NCBI GenBank assembly: GCA_034509425.1
Contig: JAVTVJ010000566.1
Span: 2,094,953 to 2,158,952 of the forward strand
Reading direction: 5' to 3'
Length of the DNA stretch: 64,000 nt
Source: Eopsaltria australis
Lineage: Eukaryota; Chordata; Aves; Passeriformes; Petroicidae
The notes under the pieces are model-generated. The model saw nothing but the letters and a program-made list of their open reading frames with translations, searched no databases and was not told the origin of the DNA. Of the stretch, positions 24,861-34,947 are shown in pieces; position 1 is the first letter of the stretch; each line of letters begins with the position of its first letter. The position numbers were made by a program, and so were the translations under genes.

Positions 24861-25852
24861 TCCTTAGTGATCTGTCATGAGATCTTTTCTATCTTTCATG
24901 GGAAAAATCTTGCTGGGCCTGGGACTAAATTTACACCTAAGTCACACCCAATTTTTCTCTGTGAGACCAAAAGGGGAGCTGAATGCTGTCTGAAACACAG
25001 CCATTCCGCTCTGGGAGAAGGGACAACCTGATCAGTTTGGGAAAGAAAGGCAAAAGAAGAAATAAAGGCAGTGCCATCAAACCTGAGGTAGCTACTGAAC
25101 GTTCTGCCTGCTTGAGTTTGGGCAAGGATGCTTTTGGCAAATGAGAAAACTTAAATGCCAAGAGTGAGTCATCCCTTGTAAGCAGAGCTCAACAGACTTG
25201 CCAGCAGCTCTGAGCTGATCTCTACTTTCTCAATGTCTGGTGAACACTTCATTACCAGTCTGGGGAGCTTCTCCAGAAGGTATAATTAGAGGCACAGATA
25301 TAAGGGAGGCTTTAAAAATAAAAATAGAAAGGTGGCAAGTTATTAACGTAGATGGTTCAGATTTTAGTCTTTAATTTAAACTGAAGGTTAGTGTATGTGA
25401 AATAAGAAGTCTTGGAACTCCCTGAAGTGCTACTGTTATTGCATGACAATAAAGTGGGGAAAACAGGGCTGCATTTTAATCCAGGGCAACATGTATTCCA
25501 GGAATAGTCATGTTTCAGTAATATTTATCTGTGTTGAGGGAGCAGGGCTGCACAAAATGCAAAGTGATTCAAAGTGCAATGGCTCTGCTTTGTCACAATC
25601 ACAGAGGAATAACCTCACTGCTGTAACAACAGGAATTGCCTCAGTGGGAAAACCCAACTGCTGGCCTGGGCAATTCTGGGGCACCACAAGGCCCAGGGAA
25701 GCCCAGGTTCCTCCTCTCAGGAGGATGGATTTCAACTCTAATTCTTCCTGTGGCAGGTGAAGGGCTGAGCTCAGCACCTCAAAAAGGGCAACATGGCCAC
25801 AGAACTACTCACAGCGAGGACAGAAACGGGCTCAGAAATTATCTCTGCAGCA
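24861..25852. other. non-coding, no gene seen
   Basis: Single-copy sequence leading up to the minisatellite. Short open frames only. Confidence 0.6.
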
Positions 25853-26319
25853 GACAAACCACAGCATCCTCTGCTCCTGACAAACCAAAGCATCCCCTGC
25901 TCCTGACAGACCAGAGCATCCCCTGCTCCTGACAGACCAGAGCATCCTCTGCTCCTGACAAACCAGAGCATCCCCTGCTCCTGACAAACCACAGCATCCC
26001 CTGCCCCTGACAGACCAGAGCATCCCCTGCTCCTGACAGACCAGAGCATCCCCTGCTCCTGACAGACCAGAGCATCCTCTGCTCCTGACAAACCAGAGCA
26101 TCCCCTGCTCCTGACAAACCACAGCATCCCCTGCTCCTGACAAATCACAACATCCCCAAAACCACAGCATCCCCTGCTCCTGACAAATCACAACATCCCC
26201 AAAACCACAGCATCCCCTGCTCCTGACAAACCACAGCATCCCCTGCTCCTGAAAGACCACAGCATCCCCAAAACCACAGCATCCCCTGCTCCTGACAAAC
26301 TACAGCATTCCCTGCTCCC
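25853..26319. repeat. 26-bp minisatellite, 16 units, higher-order pattern
   Basis: Units read 'gacaaaccacagcatccc' followed by 'ctgctcct'. Sixteen units can be counted: thirteen of 26 bp and three of 43 bp (26139-26181, 26182-26224, 26251-26293). The 43-bp units contain an extra 17-bp partial unit with 'catccccaaaac'. The variant order of units 3-6 (25905-26008) recurs in units 8-11 (26035-26138) with a single base difference, so blocks of several units were copied together. All three minus-strand frames stay open, because the 26-bp unit lacks stops in that direction and shifts frame each turn. This is not a protein gene. Confidence 0.97.
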
Positions 26320-26379
26320 AACAAGCCCCAGGCTCCCCAGGTCCCTGCAGCACAGGCTGCCTTCCCCAGCACCCCTGCA

Positions 26380-26520
26380 GCAGATCGGGGAGCGGAGTGC
26401 CAGGTCTGCCGTGAGTCACCAAAATGAGTCAGTTCTCACCCGCTCGGCGCTCAGACACTGATACAATATGGCACAAGTCTGCCTGAGCTGAGGGTATTTA
26501 TAGCAGCCTGACTCACTGGC
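26380..26520. promoter_or_regulatory. candidate enhancer/promoter: three AP-1 sites, MEF2-like site
   Basis: The AP-1 core TGAGTCA occurs at 26412-26418 and 26425-26431, and its complement TGACTCA at 26509-26515. A MEF2/TATA-like TATTTATAG lies at 26495-26503. Six CpGs fall in 26384-26452 in an otherwise CpG-poor area. AP-1 cores are bound by FOS/JUN and by small MAF/NF-E2 dimers. Three in about 100 bp is more than expected by chance, but function is inference. The sequence starts 60 bp after the minisatellite. Confidence 0.4.
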
Positions 26521-28340
26521 TAATGAGAGCTGCCTTGCTCAAATTAAACATTTGTTATGAAGGCCGTGCTCAGGATCCCAGCTCGATGCTCCACAGGCAC
26601 CATGAGCATCTTGCAGCCACATCCCGATCCACACACGTGATCCAGAACTTATTCAGCACTTCTCATTAATGAGATGTGACTTTCCTTCCTCAAGGCCACA
26701 TCTTCTGATGTGTGTTTGGATGACTTGAGATAAAACTTAGGAGCTTTCACTATTTCTCATTACTCTTCAAGCAGCTATTGCCCAGCAGCTTTATTTTGGG
26801 AATGCAATCTATTAACAACACCAAACCTGGTTCAGGATCAACCCTTATCCGTACTTCTTGCAGGCAGGAGGGGTGCAAAACAAAAATGAACATAATGGGA
26901 ATTTTTAAACAGACAGACATAAAAGGATGAGAAGGACCAAGCTTTAGGCAGGAGCTCATCCTTTTTTCAGTGCTTTCTACCCTGAAATATCACAGCCCAG
27001 ACTGATTTCAAAAGCTGATGGTAACAGTATGTCCCTGCACAGGATTACAAAGCATTCTGATAAACAAGCAAAAAGTGGAACCTATTATAACTTGTTTGGG
27101 ATCACTTTCTAAATGAAAATAACACCTGTAAATGGCAAAAAATGCAGCTTAAAATTTTGCTTCTAAATAAAAATTAATTGCATAGTGTGCACCTGTCTAA
27201 ATCTTAAGCGTTCAGTGAATGTATCAGATAACTTAAATGCAGAATTTAGAGCAAGGTTTCAAAGTCTTCAGTGGCAATAACTCAGCTCATACAACACAGG
27301 ACCATCCATTCATGATGATCACTGCTACAAGAGGTTAATAAAAATCTATTACTCCAGTTTAGAAAGAAGTGCTATACATAAAACTATGAAACATCGTAGA
27401 TTAAGAGGTGAATGAGTCGTCCAGAGACTGAGAAATTCAGCAGGATGATGCTGCAACTGGCTGGCCAAAAATCCTGCCTTTAGGAGGTGCAGTCTGTGCA
27501 GATGGATGGTGCAAGGAGAGAGGTTTGCAGCAAATAAAAACACATAAAATCAGTCTGGATGCAAAGGTAGAAGGTTTTGGAGTTCAGCTTCGGGCTTGCT
27601 TGGTTCTGTTGGGTTTTTTAAAATTAGTTCAGAGATGTCCAGTACAAAGATGATCTCACCATGTCCTCTGTGGGGTTATTTTTGGTGGTCTCAAAATTAG
27701 AAATGTTGTTATGAAGGGGTTTGTTGCTTCCACTCTACTCCCACCCTCCCTTCTCCTGCTGCCTGGAGCAGGATCAGATGTGGAAGCTTTTTATTCTACC
27801 AGAAGCAATTCCCATCCCAAAGTGCCTGTGGAGGTTTTCACAAGTACTCACTTTGCACTGCTTAAGAGAGTTATGAAAATGTCAGCTATTTCCCCACCAG
27901 AATGGAGCAAACCAGTGAAAACCCACTATATCAGAAGAAACTTCTATCCCTGGTACCAGAGACCCTGAACAAAACAGAGGCAGCTTCTCAGGAGACTCAG
28001 GGAACTACTGAAGCACTATTTTCCTCCCTTTTCAGTACAGAAAGATGCTGTTAAAGCAGTTATTTTGTTCAGCTGCTGATTGAAGGCTATTCACCAAGCC
28101 CATGTTCCTCAGAAGTTAAACAACCCGGCAGGTTTCAATAATAGATGTTTCAGAGGAATATTGTCATCGTCTTCTAAACACTCCTCTTACCTATAGCAGA
28201 TTTTTTTCCCCCCACAGAAAGAGATCTTAACACAGTCTACAGCAAATATTTTAGTCCACTAGCTAAAGGTCATTCTAAAAAAGAAAGCTAGATATTCAGC
28301 AAAACATCCAAATGTGAAGCCTCAAAGCCCAGGCTGTTTA
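26521..28340. other. non-coding, no gene seen
   Basis: AT-rich single-copy sequence. No repeat or gene was recognised. Confidence 0.6.
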
Positions 28341-28592
28341 ACTGAAGGGTATTTATAGTGTGCATATGCTCCACGATCCCAAGGATCCTATTAAACTTTT
28401 TATAAGTTGAGTATTCTCTCACACGAAGCATCTGCTGAAGGGAGGCAGATGAACAGATTGTTTCCTGCTAAAAACAATGTTGCTTGAAGCACCACTCCAT
28501 TATAAATAACCCTGCTGGTGAGTCAGCAGAGTCCCTTGTTCGAGGAGTTTTGCTAAGACAACACTTTGATTTAAATCATTTTGTCACCCCCA
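28341..28592. promoter_or_regulatory. candidate regulatory stretch with a MAF/NF-E2-type site
   Basis: 'tggtgagtcagca' at 28516-28528 matches the palindromic MAF recognition element TGCTGA(C/G)TCAGCA on 12 of 13 positions. 'tataaataa' (28501-28509) and 'gtatttatagtg' (near 28350) are TATA/MEF2-like. The stretch sits immediately before the CpG-dense patch, which makes a promoter-proximal role reasonable but unproven. Confidence 0.38.
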
Positions 28593-28961
28593 AAACGCCG
28601 CTCTGTCTCACCAGACACGTTCCATTACATTCCTGCGGTTCATCAGAGCTGACAAGTGACGAAGGCACGGCAGACAAAGGGATGGATTTCGGGAGGCGAT
28701 GGATTTCTGTGCTGGGATCGCGTTCTCCACGGTTCGTGTAGGATCCAGGAGAGGGCAATGTCTGCCTTCGGAAGAGATCTCTGCTTCGCCACGGCAGCTG
28801 AGCGCCAGCGCGAATAAATAGCAGAGCTATTAGGAAAATCACAGCCAATCCCTCCGATCGGAAGCCGGGGGCGAGATTCATTCAGCTCCTCCTGCTCATT
28901 TCCAGCCGCCGCCGGAGCGAGCCGCAGTTACGGCATTTGAGCATCCCACGGCACGAGAAAA
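28593..28961. promoter_or_regulatory. CpG-dense patch, candidate promoter or first exon
   Basis: Roughly 30 CpGs occur in 370 bp (for example gatcgcgttc, gagcgccagcgcgaa, gccgccgccggagcgagccg), while the surrounding kilobases have very few. Such patches in vertebrates usually mark unmethylated promoters. On the + strand an ATG with A at -3 (28962) opens a 17-codon frame, MTKSTQQGSTSSFLLTR, whose stop overlaps a donor-like CAG|GTAACA at 29009-29015; spliced there it would continue as a first coding exon. On the minus strand an ATG at 28881 opens a 101-codon frame with a hydrophobic run LAVIFLIALLFI at residues 12-23, resembling a signal peptide. Neither frame is recognised and either may be chance. 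Confidence 0.42.
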
Positions 28962-29849
28962 ATGACAAAATCCACCCAACAGGGCAGCACTTCATCGTTC
29001 CTCCTGACCAGGTAACACCAGACACCTCCATCAACAGCTTCCACACCCAAATTTTAGTTAAGTTGATGCAAAAAACTTCTGGAAGTCATGCCAAGTCGCT
29101 ATCCCAGCACTCCTCTGAGCTCTGCTGGTAGTTTGAGCTCCTCCATCAACGCCCAGAGGAACACCAGGAAATTATTCTTCCTGTTCATCAGAGACCAGCA
29201 GGGAACGAGCAACAGTCTTCTTTAAAACTCAAATCTTTCCAAGCAACACATGCTACATGGTCAGGTAGGACAGACCCAGAAAGGCAACACAGGTGAATTA
29301 AGCACATTAATCCATCTCTCACCATTTTCCAGGACCAGTTTGGGCCTCCTCAGATACCCAGGAACATATTTAGCATGGCAAAAAGTGGGTACATCAAAAC
29401 ATTGCTTAAGGAACAGTAAGATCTGAGTGACGATTTTATGAACTATGGTTGGGAAACTCTTAAATAAATTCAGAAAATTCTGCTTGAAAATGCCATGAGA
29501 AAAAAAAAACCCCTGAGGAAATGAAGGAAAAACTACTCAAGTATTTATGAAAATACCTAGAAATTTAGGGGTTTTTTGAGGTTTAAAGATGAAAAGATTT
29601 TCAAAATCCATACAAATACAGAACCCCATCAGTAAAGCTAAGATCAGAACCAGCTGTGGGAGATCCAAAGGAAACTGCCCAAACTTTTATTAAAGTAAAG
29701 AGGAGCAGCAGACCCAGTTTTGACCCAATGGACGCCAAGAGCTGCAGTGTTGGTCCAATTCCTGATTCAGCTCTGTAAACCAACCCTTATGCTGCCTTTT
29801 CCTTATGGAAGAATAGTCCATTTTGTCAGCCAGGATGGTTTGCTTGAGG
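28962..29849. other. non-coding, no accepted gene
   Basis: CpG content falls back to background after about 28960. A short + frame beginning at 28962 is discussed with the CpG patch. Otherwise this is single-copy sequence. Confidence 0.5.
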
Positions 29850-30057
29850 TTTTTTGTTAGGTTTGGAGTGGTGGTTTTTGTTTTTTGGTTTTTGTTTGTT
29901 TGTTTTGTTTTGGTTGGGTTTTTTTTTGTTTGTTTGTTTGTTTGTTTTGTTTTATTTTGGTTTTGGGAGGGTTTTTTTTGTTGTTTTTTTTTTTTTTTGT
30001 TTGTTTTGTTTTGTTTTGTAGGGGTTTTTTTTGGTTGGGTTATTTCGTTTTGTTTTT
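29850..30057. repeat. T/G-rich low-complexity tract
   Basis: About 200 bp of T-runs with single or double Gs (TTTG and TTTTG units) and a long T-run near 29984-29998. The + strand has almost no stops, so frames of 74-89 codons rich in Phe, Val and Cys appear; they are composition artefacts. Confidence 0.93.
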
Positions 30058-32817
30058 CAAAGTCTCAGAAACCCAAACTCTCCAATGTGTGACTGCAGTA
30101 GAGTGCTGAGAGCTGCCTTGAGACACCCCAATTGCTGTAACTGCATTATAAAAATCGATCCCTTTTCACAGAACAATAAACCACCACCGTGGTGCCCTTG
30201 ATGCATTTCAGAGGCTGAAAAAAGTGTTGTAAAGAGTGATGAACTTCAGCTCCTTGAGGTAATAAGTTGTTGAATGCAGCTCCAATGTCCTAAAACGCAG
30301 CAAAATTTCATGTTTCAAATGTGTCACCTACACATATATGAAATATCCATCTTCATCTTCACTCACTTATTTGTAATGGCATAAAATAGATCAGTGTTAT
30401 TCTTAAAAATTTGTTTCCCAGGACAGAGAAAAGGCTGCTGCAGTGGAAAAGCAGCATTTCATTAGAAGAAATAGGCATGAATTGGCAAAGGGAAGGAAGG
30501 ACTGGATGGAAATGGTGTTTGAAGTTCTAAGACAAGCTTGGCACAGGGAACAATCCCTGTGAGCTCCAGCCAGGAGCAGGGAACAGGGAAATGGGACTTC
30601 ACACTTAGTCCTTAGCTGGAGTTAATGGATATGAAATGATCTGAGCGAGCCACACCGCGTTTCCTTTCTCTGGAAAAGGAGCTTTAATCCATTAACAGCC
30701 CCAGAACTGCCTGCAGACACTCTGCAGCTGTGGTAAGCACCAAAACCCTCATTCACTGACATTTCTAATGAGCATTCACTCGTGTCCTGGCAGCAGGACC
30801 TCCCAGGCTTCTGCCACGGGAATATGTGTGCTGGATCATCTAAAGATATCAGCTCCCTTTGACATCAACGTTTTGCATAAAACACATTTCTTGACCAATA
30901 AATGGCTTGAGATGCTGCCATTGAACCAAACTCCAGTTCTATAAAATTTCAATAAAGCTTTTGTGCAACTGAGCATAATTTAGACCTCATCACCCACTTC
31001 AAGTATTTAAATGGACTGTGTGAAAGTAATGAAGCTGAAGTGTTTATTTTAATGCCAGGTTAGACAATGTGAATATTCCTTAGAGGGTTTTCTGTGCAGG
31101 GAGATAAAAGATTGAGAGCAAACTGAACGAGAGCTGACCTGTGGTGCACATAACTTAAATATGGGTTTTTGACATGCCTCAAGTTTGCAGGGCTTCCTGG
31201 AATGACATTGAGAGGAGCAATAAGAAAGGGAAAGAATGAGGAATTTAATTTGATTGAAATCTTCACCACTCCATTGGGTACAGTTGTGAGAAGTTTGGGT
31301 TTCTGACCCATCATCACGAGACAGCAAAAGATAAATTAACATCAACAAGAAATGACTTTGCACCATCTTTTACCAGAAGCATCGCAGTGCCTCAAAGCCC
31401 CTTCCAGCCCTCTCAGGGGTTTGCTGGTTTCATTCATCTCCAGGAATTCAGAATTCCATCTCCCCAGCTGATACACAAGGGAGAAAAAGAGATACCAGTG
31501 TGTGAGGCAGACAGGATCACTGCTCCTGCAGAACCTTTCACAGGCAGGGTGAGCCCTGCAGTAAGATGTGTTTCTGCCCAGAAGGAGAGATGTTTTATAC
31601 ACAAGATTACAAATTGCTTGGAAAAGATCTGAGAAGTGTGGGATCGCTGACCTTCATGTCCGTACATCACACACTGCAAAGTGGTGGGAGAAGCATGGCT
31701 GATACCACAAGGTTTTTCTCCAGTTTTAAGTTTTTCCCCAAACCCTGCTGGATATGGCTCGGGGGGGGCAGGGGGGGGGAGGGAAATTCACCTAAAAATA
31801 GGAGAAAGTTCTTTTATCCTGCTGTTTTCCAGCCAATTCCTTTGGAGTGTGGCCATCTCCCTGTACTGAGAAATAAAAGAGCTCAGCTCAGTGCATCCTC
31901 AGCTCTTCAAACGTGCAGCTGGGACAGGTGATTGACTTGAAATACTAATGCTGCCTCTGGCAAAGATTTCCATGGCTAAGAGAAATATAGATCTGAGCTT
32001 TTAATTACTCACCTCTTGTATTATCAGCTTTTTATACCAATTTATGTAACAGTGAACTACATAGAAATATTACCATAATGGCTGTACAAATACCTGGATT
32101 TCTACTTAGCATTAGAAATCAAAAGCTTTTTTTAGAGGTTATGACAAGCTCAGCTTAACTAGGCAGGAAATAAAACATCAGGAGCGTTTAATTTTATGTT
32201 TTAATTATTTACATTATTGGGTTTTTTTCACATGTGCTGATTTTTGCTGCCTTCACAAGTGTTTGCAGTGGGTTCTTCAGCATGGGACAGAAATTCCCAG
32301 AGCCTGCAGATGGCTAAGGCAGCACCACTTTATTGTCTGTGACTCCCAATCCATATGGAGCAAACTCCAGCTCTCCTCCCTGCTCACCCTGGGTCACTGC
32401 TCTGACAGCTTGGAAGTGTTAAGCTCTTAATGCTCCATTCCTTAAGCCAAGTGTTCCTGCATTGTTTGGATTTCCAACCACTGTAATTAGCTCACGTTGT
32501 GTCACAAATTGCACTTTTCTACAGGAATATTCCTTCTAAATAGGGGTTTTACTGCCTTCTCTCTGGATCTGGCTGCTAATGAGCTGGCTGGATAACAGCT
32601 CTCACAATACCTGGCCAGCATGGGGGCCTCCTGCTTCTCTTCTAGCCCAGTTTCCATCATCCAGGTGTACTGGGAATCCAGCAGCCTTCTGGAGGCGTGG
32701 GAGACATGACCCCCTCCATCATATTTTTGCCATACCATTAATAAGCTGGTATTTAAGCATCAAGGTGACAAACCGTCTTAAAATCAACATGAGAGAAACA
32801 TTTTTCCAGATACTTTC
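30058..32817. other. non-coding, no gene seen
   Basis: Single-copy sequence, with one G-run tract listed separately. Open frames up to 121 codons (31566-31931, +) have no domain or supporting context. Confidence 0.6.
31761..31783 (+). other. G-run tract, possible G-quadruplex
   Basis: Eight Gs, CA, nine Gs, A, three Gs. These runs can supply four G-triplets with very short loops. It stands alone in AT-rich sequence. Confidence 0.7.
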
Positions 32818-33064
32818 TAAAACCAGATTCCTGTGCTCAGCTGCAACATTCAGTTCCTGAACTCATCTGTGCCAAGGACAAGCTTTTATTCATTTAAGGG
32901 GCAATATTACCCAGCCCCATTACAGACACCCCAAAACAGAAGGCAGGTGAGAGCTGTTCCCATCAGCCCCAAACCAGGTTACCTCACTTGCACAGATAAC
33001 TAAATTTTTTTCCTCCTCAAATGATGCTGATGAGTTGATTTTTTTTTTTTAATTTTAAAAGAAG
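32818..33064. repeat. local duplication, copy A (247 bp)
   Basis: Starts 'taaaaccagattcctgtgct' and ends 'aattttaaaagaag'. The same sequence recurs at 34704-34947 in direct orientation, 1886 bp downstream, with about five substitutions plus length changes in two T-runs (about 98% identity). The flanks on either side do not match. It does not match CR1 or the LTRs here and lacks TG...CA ends. Confidence 0.95.
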
Positions 33065-33703
33065 GTCTAGAACTGGAAGATGTTGACCCACACCCGACCT
33101 GGAGGTGGTGGGACAAGGTGCCAACAAAACTGTTCAAATTATCACCTTCACATCACCACCTTTTATTTGCTTGTCTCTCCAGATAAGCCCCAAACCTTTT
33201 CAAGACTGGTCCAGGGGAGGGCTGCAGTCACTGCCCTGTGCCTGAGGGGTTTTCCCTGCTGGGAGTGAGTGAAACCCCTCCCTGCTAATGCCATTAATTA
33301 GGTGACTGCTTCAAGTGAAACACGGATCTGGCTCACCCAGACAAAAATCTGCTCTGAGCAAATTATCTGCAGGCAGATTTGTTACAGACCGGTGCTGGAG
33401 TGCTGCACCCCAGCTCATTAGCAGATGCTGATCCCACTAAGTAATTAGCAGGTTTCTTTAGCTCTTAATCCTCCCCTGACACATAGCAGAGGGAAACATC
33501 CATGGGAAAGGCACGGCAGTGGTGGGGATAGGGAGCTCTGTGGGGAATGAAATGTAAATTCGACCCTGCTCGGGTCCTTGTGCCAGCACTGAGAGCACAG
33601 CCTGGGAAGGACATTCCTGTCAGGGCTCAGTGCTGGGAGCTCTGCAATCCCAGCAGTTCATAAAGACCTCTGCACTAATGACCGAGGGCTGGTTTGGTTC
33701 ATT
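33065..33703. other. non-coding; homeodomain-type word cluster
   Basis: No gene. Within 33280-33450 there are 'attaatta' (33293-33300), 'ctcattagcag' (33413-33423) and 'gtaattagc' (33441-33449) embedded in non-repetitive sequence. This could be a conserved regulatory element, an inference from motif density only. Confidence 0.45.
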
Positions 33704-34056
33704 AGGGATGAATTAATTGTGGCCTGCCAGTACCTGAAGGAGCCAACAGGAAAAATGGGCAGAGACTTGGGACAAGAGCCTGGCTTGGACAAAGGGGAAC
33801 GGCTTCAAACTGACAGAGAGTAGGGATAGATGGGATATTAGGGAGAAATTCCTCCCTGTGAGGGAGGTGAGGCCCTGGCACAGGGTGCCCAGAGAAGCTG
33901 TGGCTGCCCCTGGATCCCTGGCAGTGCCCAAGGCCAGGCTGGACACTGGGGTTTGGAGTGACCTGGGACAGTGGAAGGTGTCCCTGCCATGGCAGGGGTG
34001 GCACTGGATGGACTTTCAGGTCCTTCCAACTCAAACCATTCCAGGATTCCACAATC
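33704..34056 (+). mobile_element. CR1 LINE fragment, 3' end
   Basis: Sense CR1 from 'gaattaattgtggcctgcca' and 'gtacctgaaggagcc' through 'cagagaagctgtggctgccc', 'ggacagtggaaggtgtccct' and 'gccatggcaggggtggcact' to 'caaaccattccaggattcc'. It is 5' truncated with the 3' end present. It lies between the two copies of the 32818/34704 duplication but is not itself duplicated. Confidence 0.93.
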
Positions 34057-34703
34057 ACAACAGCAACAAGTCACTTTGCAACTGCTCCAAAACTGAGAGA
34101 TTTTCAAAACTTCCCCAAATGGTATCACCTCTGTCTGGGAATACTTGGAAAATTTTCAAGACAAAACTGCTGGGCAAACATCCTAGGTGGTCTACAAAAT
34201 TCATCCTGCTTTAAAAGAAACAGCACATTTTAAAAGCCTAAAGCAGCCACAGGACTGGAAGGGAGTTTTTCCTTGTCTCAGGGAAAGCAGCCAGGCTCTC
34301 AGCAGTGATGGGAACTCAGAACTCTAACAAGGTCTGGAGGATACAGCTCCCCAGGGAAGCTGGAAAACAGCAGGAGAAATTCCTCTGGGGTGGGACAGGA
34401 ACAACCCTTGGGCACTGGCTGGAAATGCTTACAACCCTCTGGAGTTTTCCACACCACGACACAAAGCTCACACTCCTGAGTCAGCCCCTTTAGCCAAAAG
34501 TTCTCCAAGGGTACAGTGCTTAACATGTTTGCAATTAATTAATTACAGAAAAAGGCACAGAGGTTAAAATTCCTGCTATAAACACAAAATCAACTGAAAA
34601 CCAAGCAACCCCACTCATTTGTTGTGAGGTTGGATAGTGATCAAGAGTTCCCTGTTATTACCATGTATTCACTCTAAATGGCCCCAACTCCTGTAATTTG
34701 TGA
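34057..34703. other. non-coding, no gene seen
   Basis: Single-copy sequence between the CR1 fragment and duplication copy B. Confidence 0.6.
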
Positions 34704-34947
34704 TAAAACCAGATTCCTGTGCTCAGCTGCAACATTCAGTTCCTGAACTCATCTGTGCCAAGGACAAGCTTTTATTCATTTAAGGGACAGGATTACCCAG
34801 CCCCATTACAGACACCCCAAAACAGAAGGCAGGTGGGAGCTGTTCCCATCAGCCCCAAACCAGGTTACCTCACTTGCACAGATAACTAAATTTTTTTTCC
34901 TCCTCAAATGATGCTGATGAGTTGACTTTTTTTAATTTTAAAAGAAG
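34704..34947. repeat. local duplication, copy B (244 bp)
   Basis: Direct copy of 32818-33064. Differences from copy A are clustered at 'gggacaggat' versus 'ggggcaatat', one a/g change in the 'ggtgggagctg' block, one t/c change, and T-run lengths. Which copy is the source cannot be told from the sequence alone. Confidence 0.95.

Noticed and set aside
25771..26260. Minus-strand frames of 92-142 codons with 'CQEQGMLW' repeats
   Set aside because: The 26-bp unit shifts frame each turn and is stop-free in all three minus frames, which is not coding behaviour.
25853..26319. CRISPR-like array
   Set aside because: Units abut directly with no unique spacers, and the genome is vertebrate.
29823..30109. 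Hydrophobic Phe/Val-rich frames resembling a membrane protein
   Set aside because: Produced by a T/G low-complexity tract.
32818..34947. The duplicated pair as two LTRs of one provirus
   Set aside because: The copies lack TG...CA ends and a target duplication. The sequence between them shows no retroviral region and contains an older CR1 fragment.
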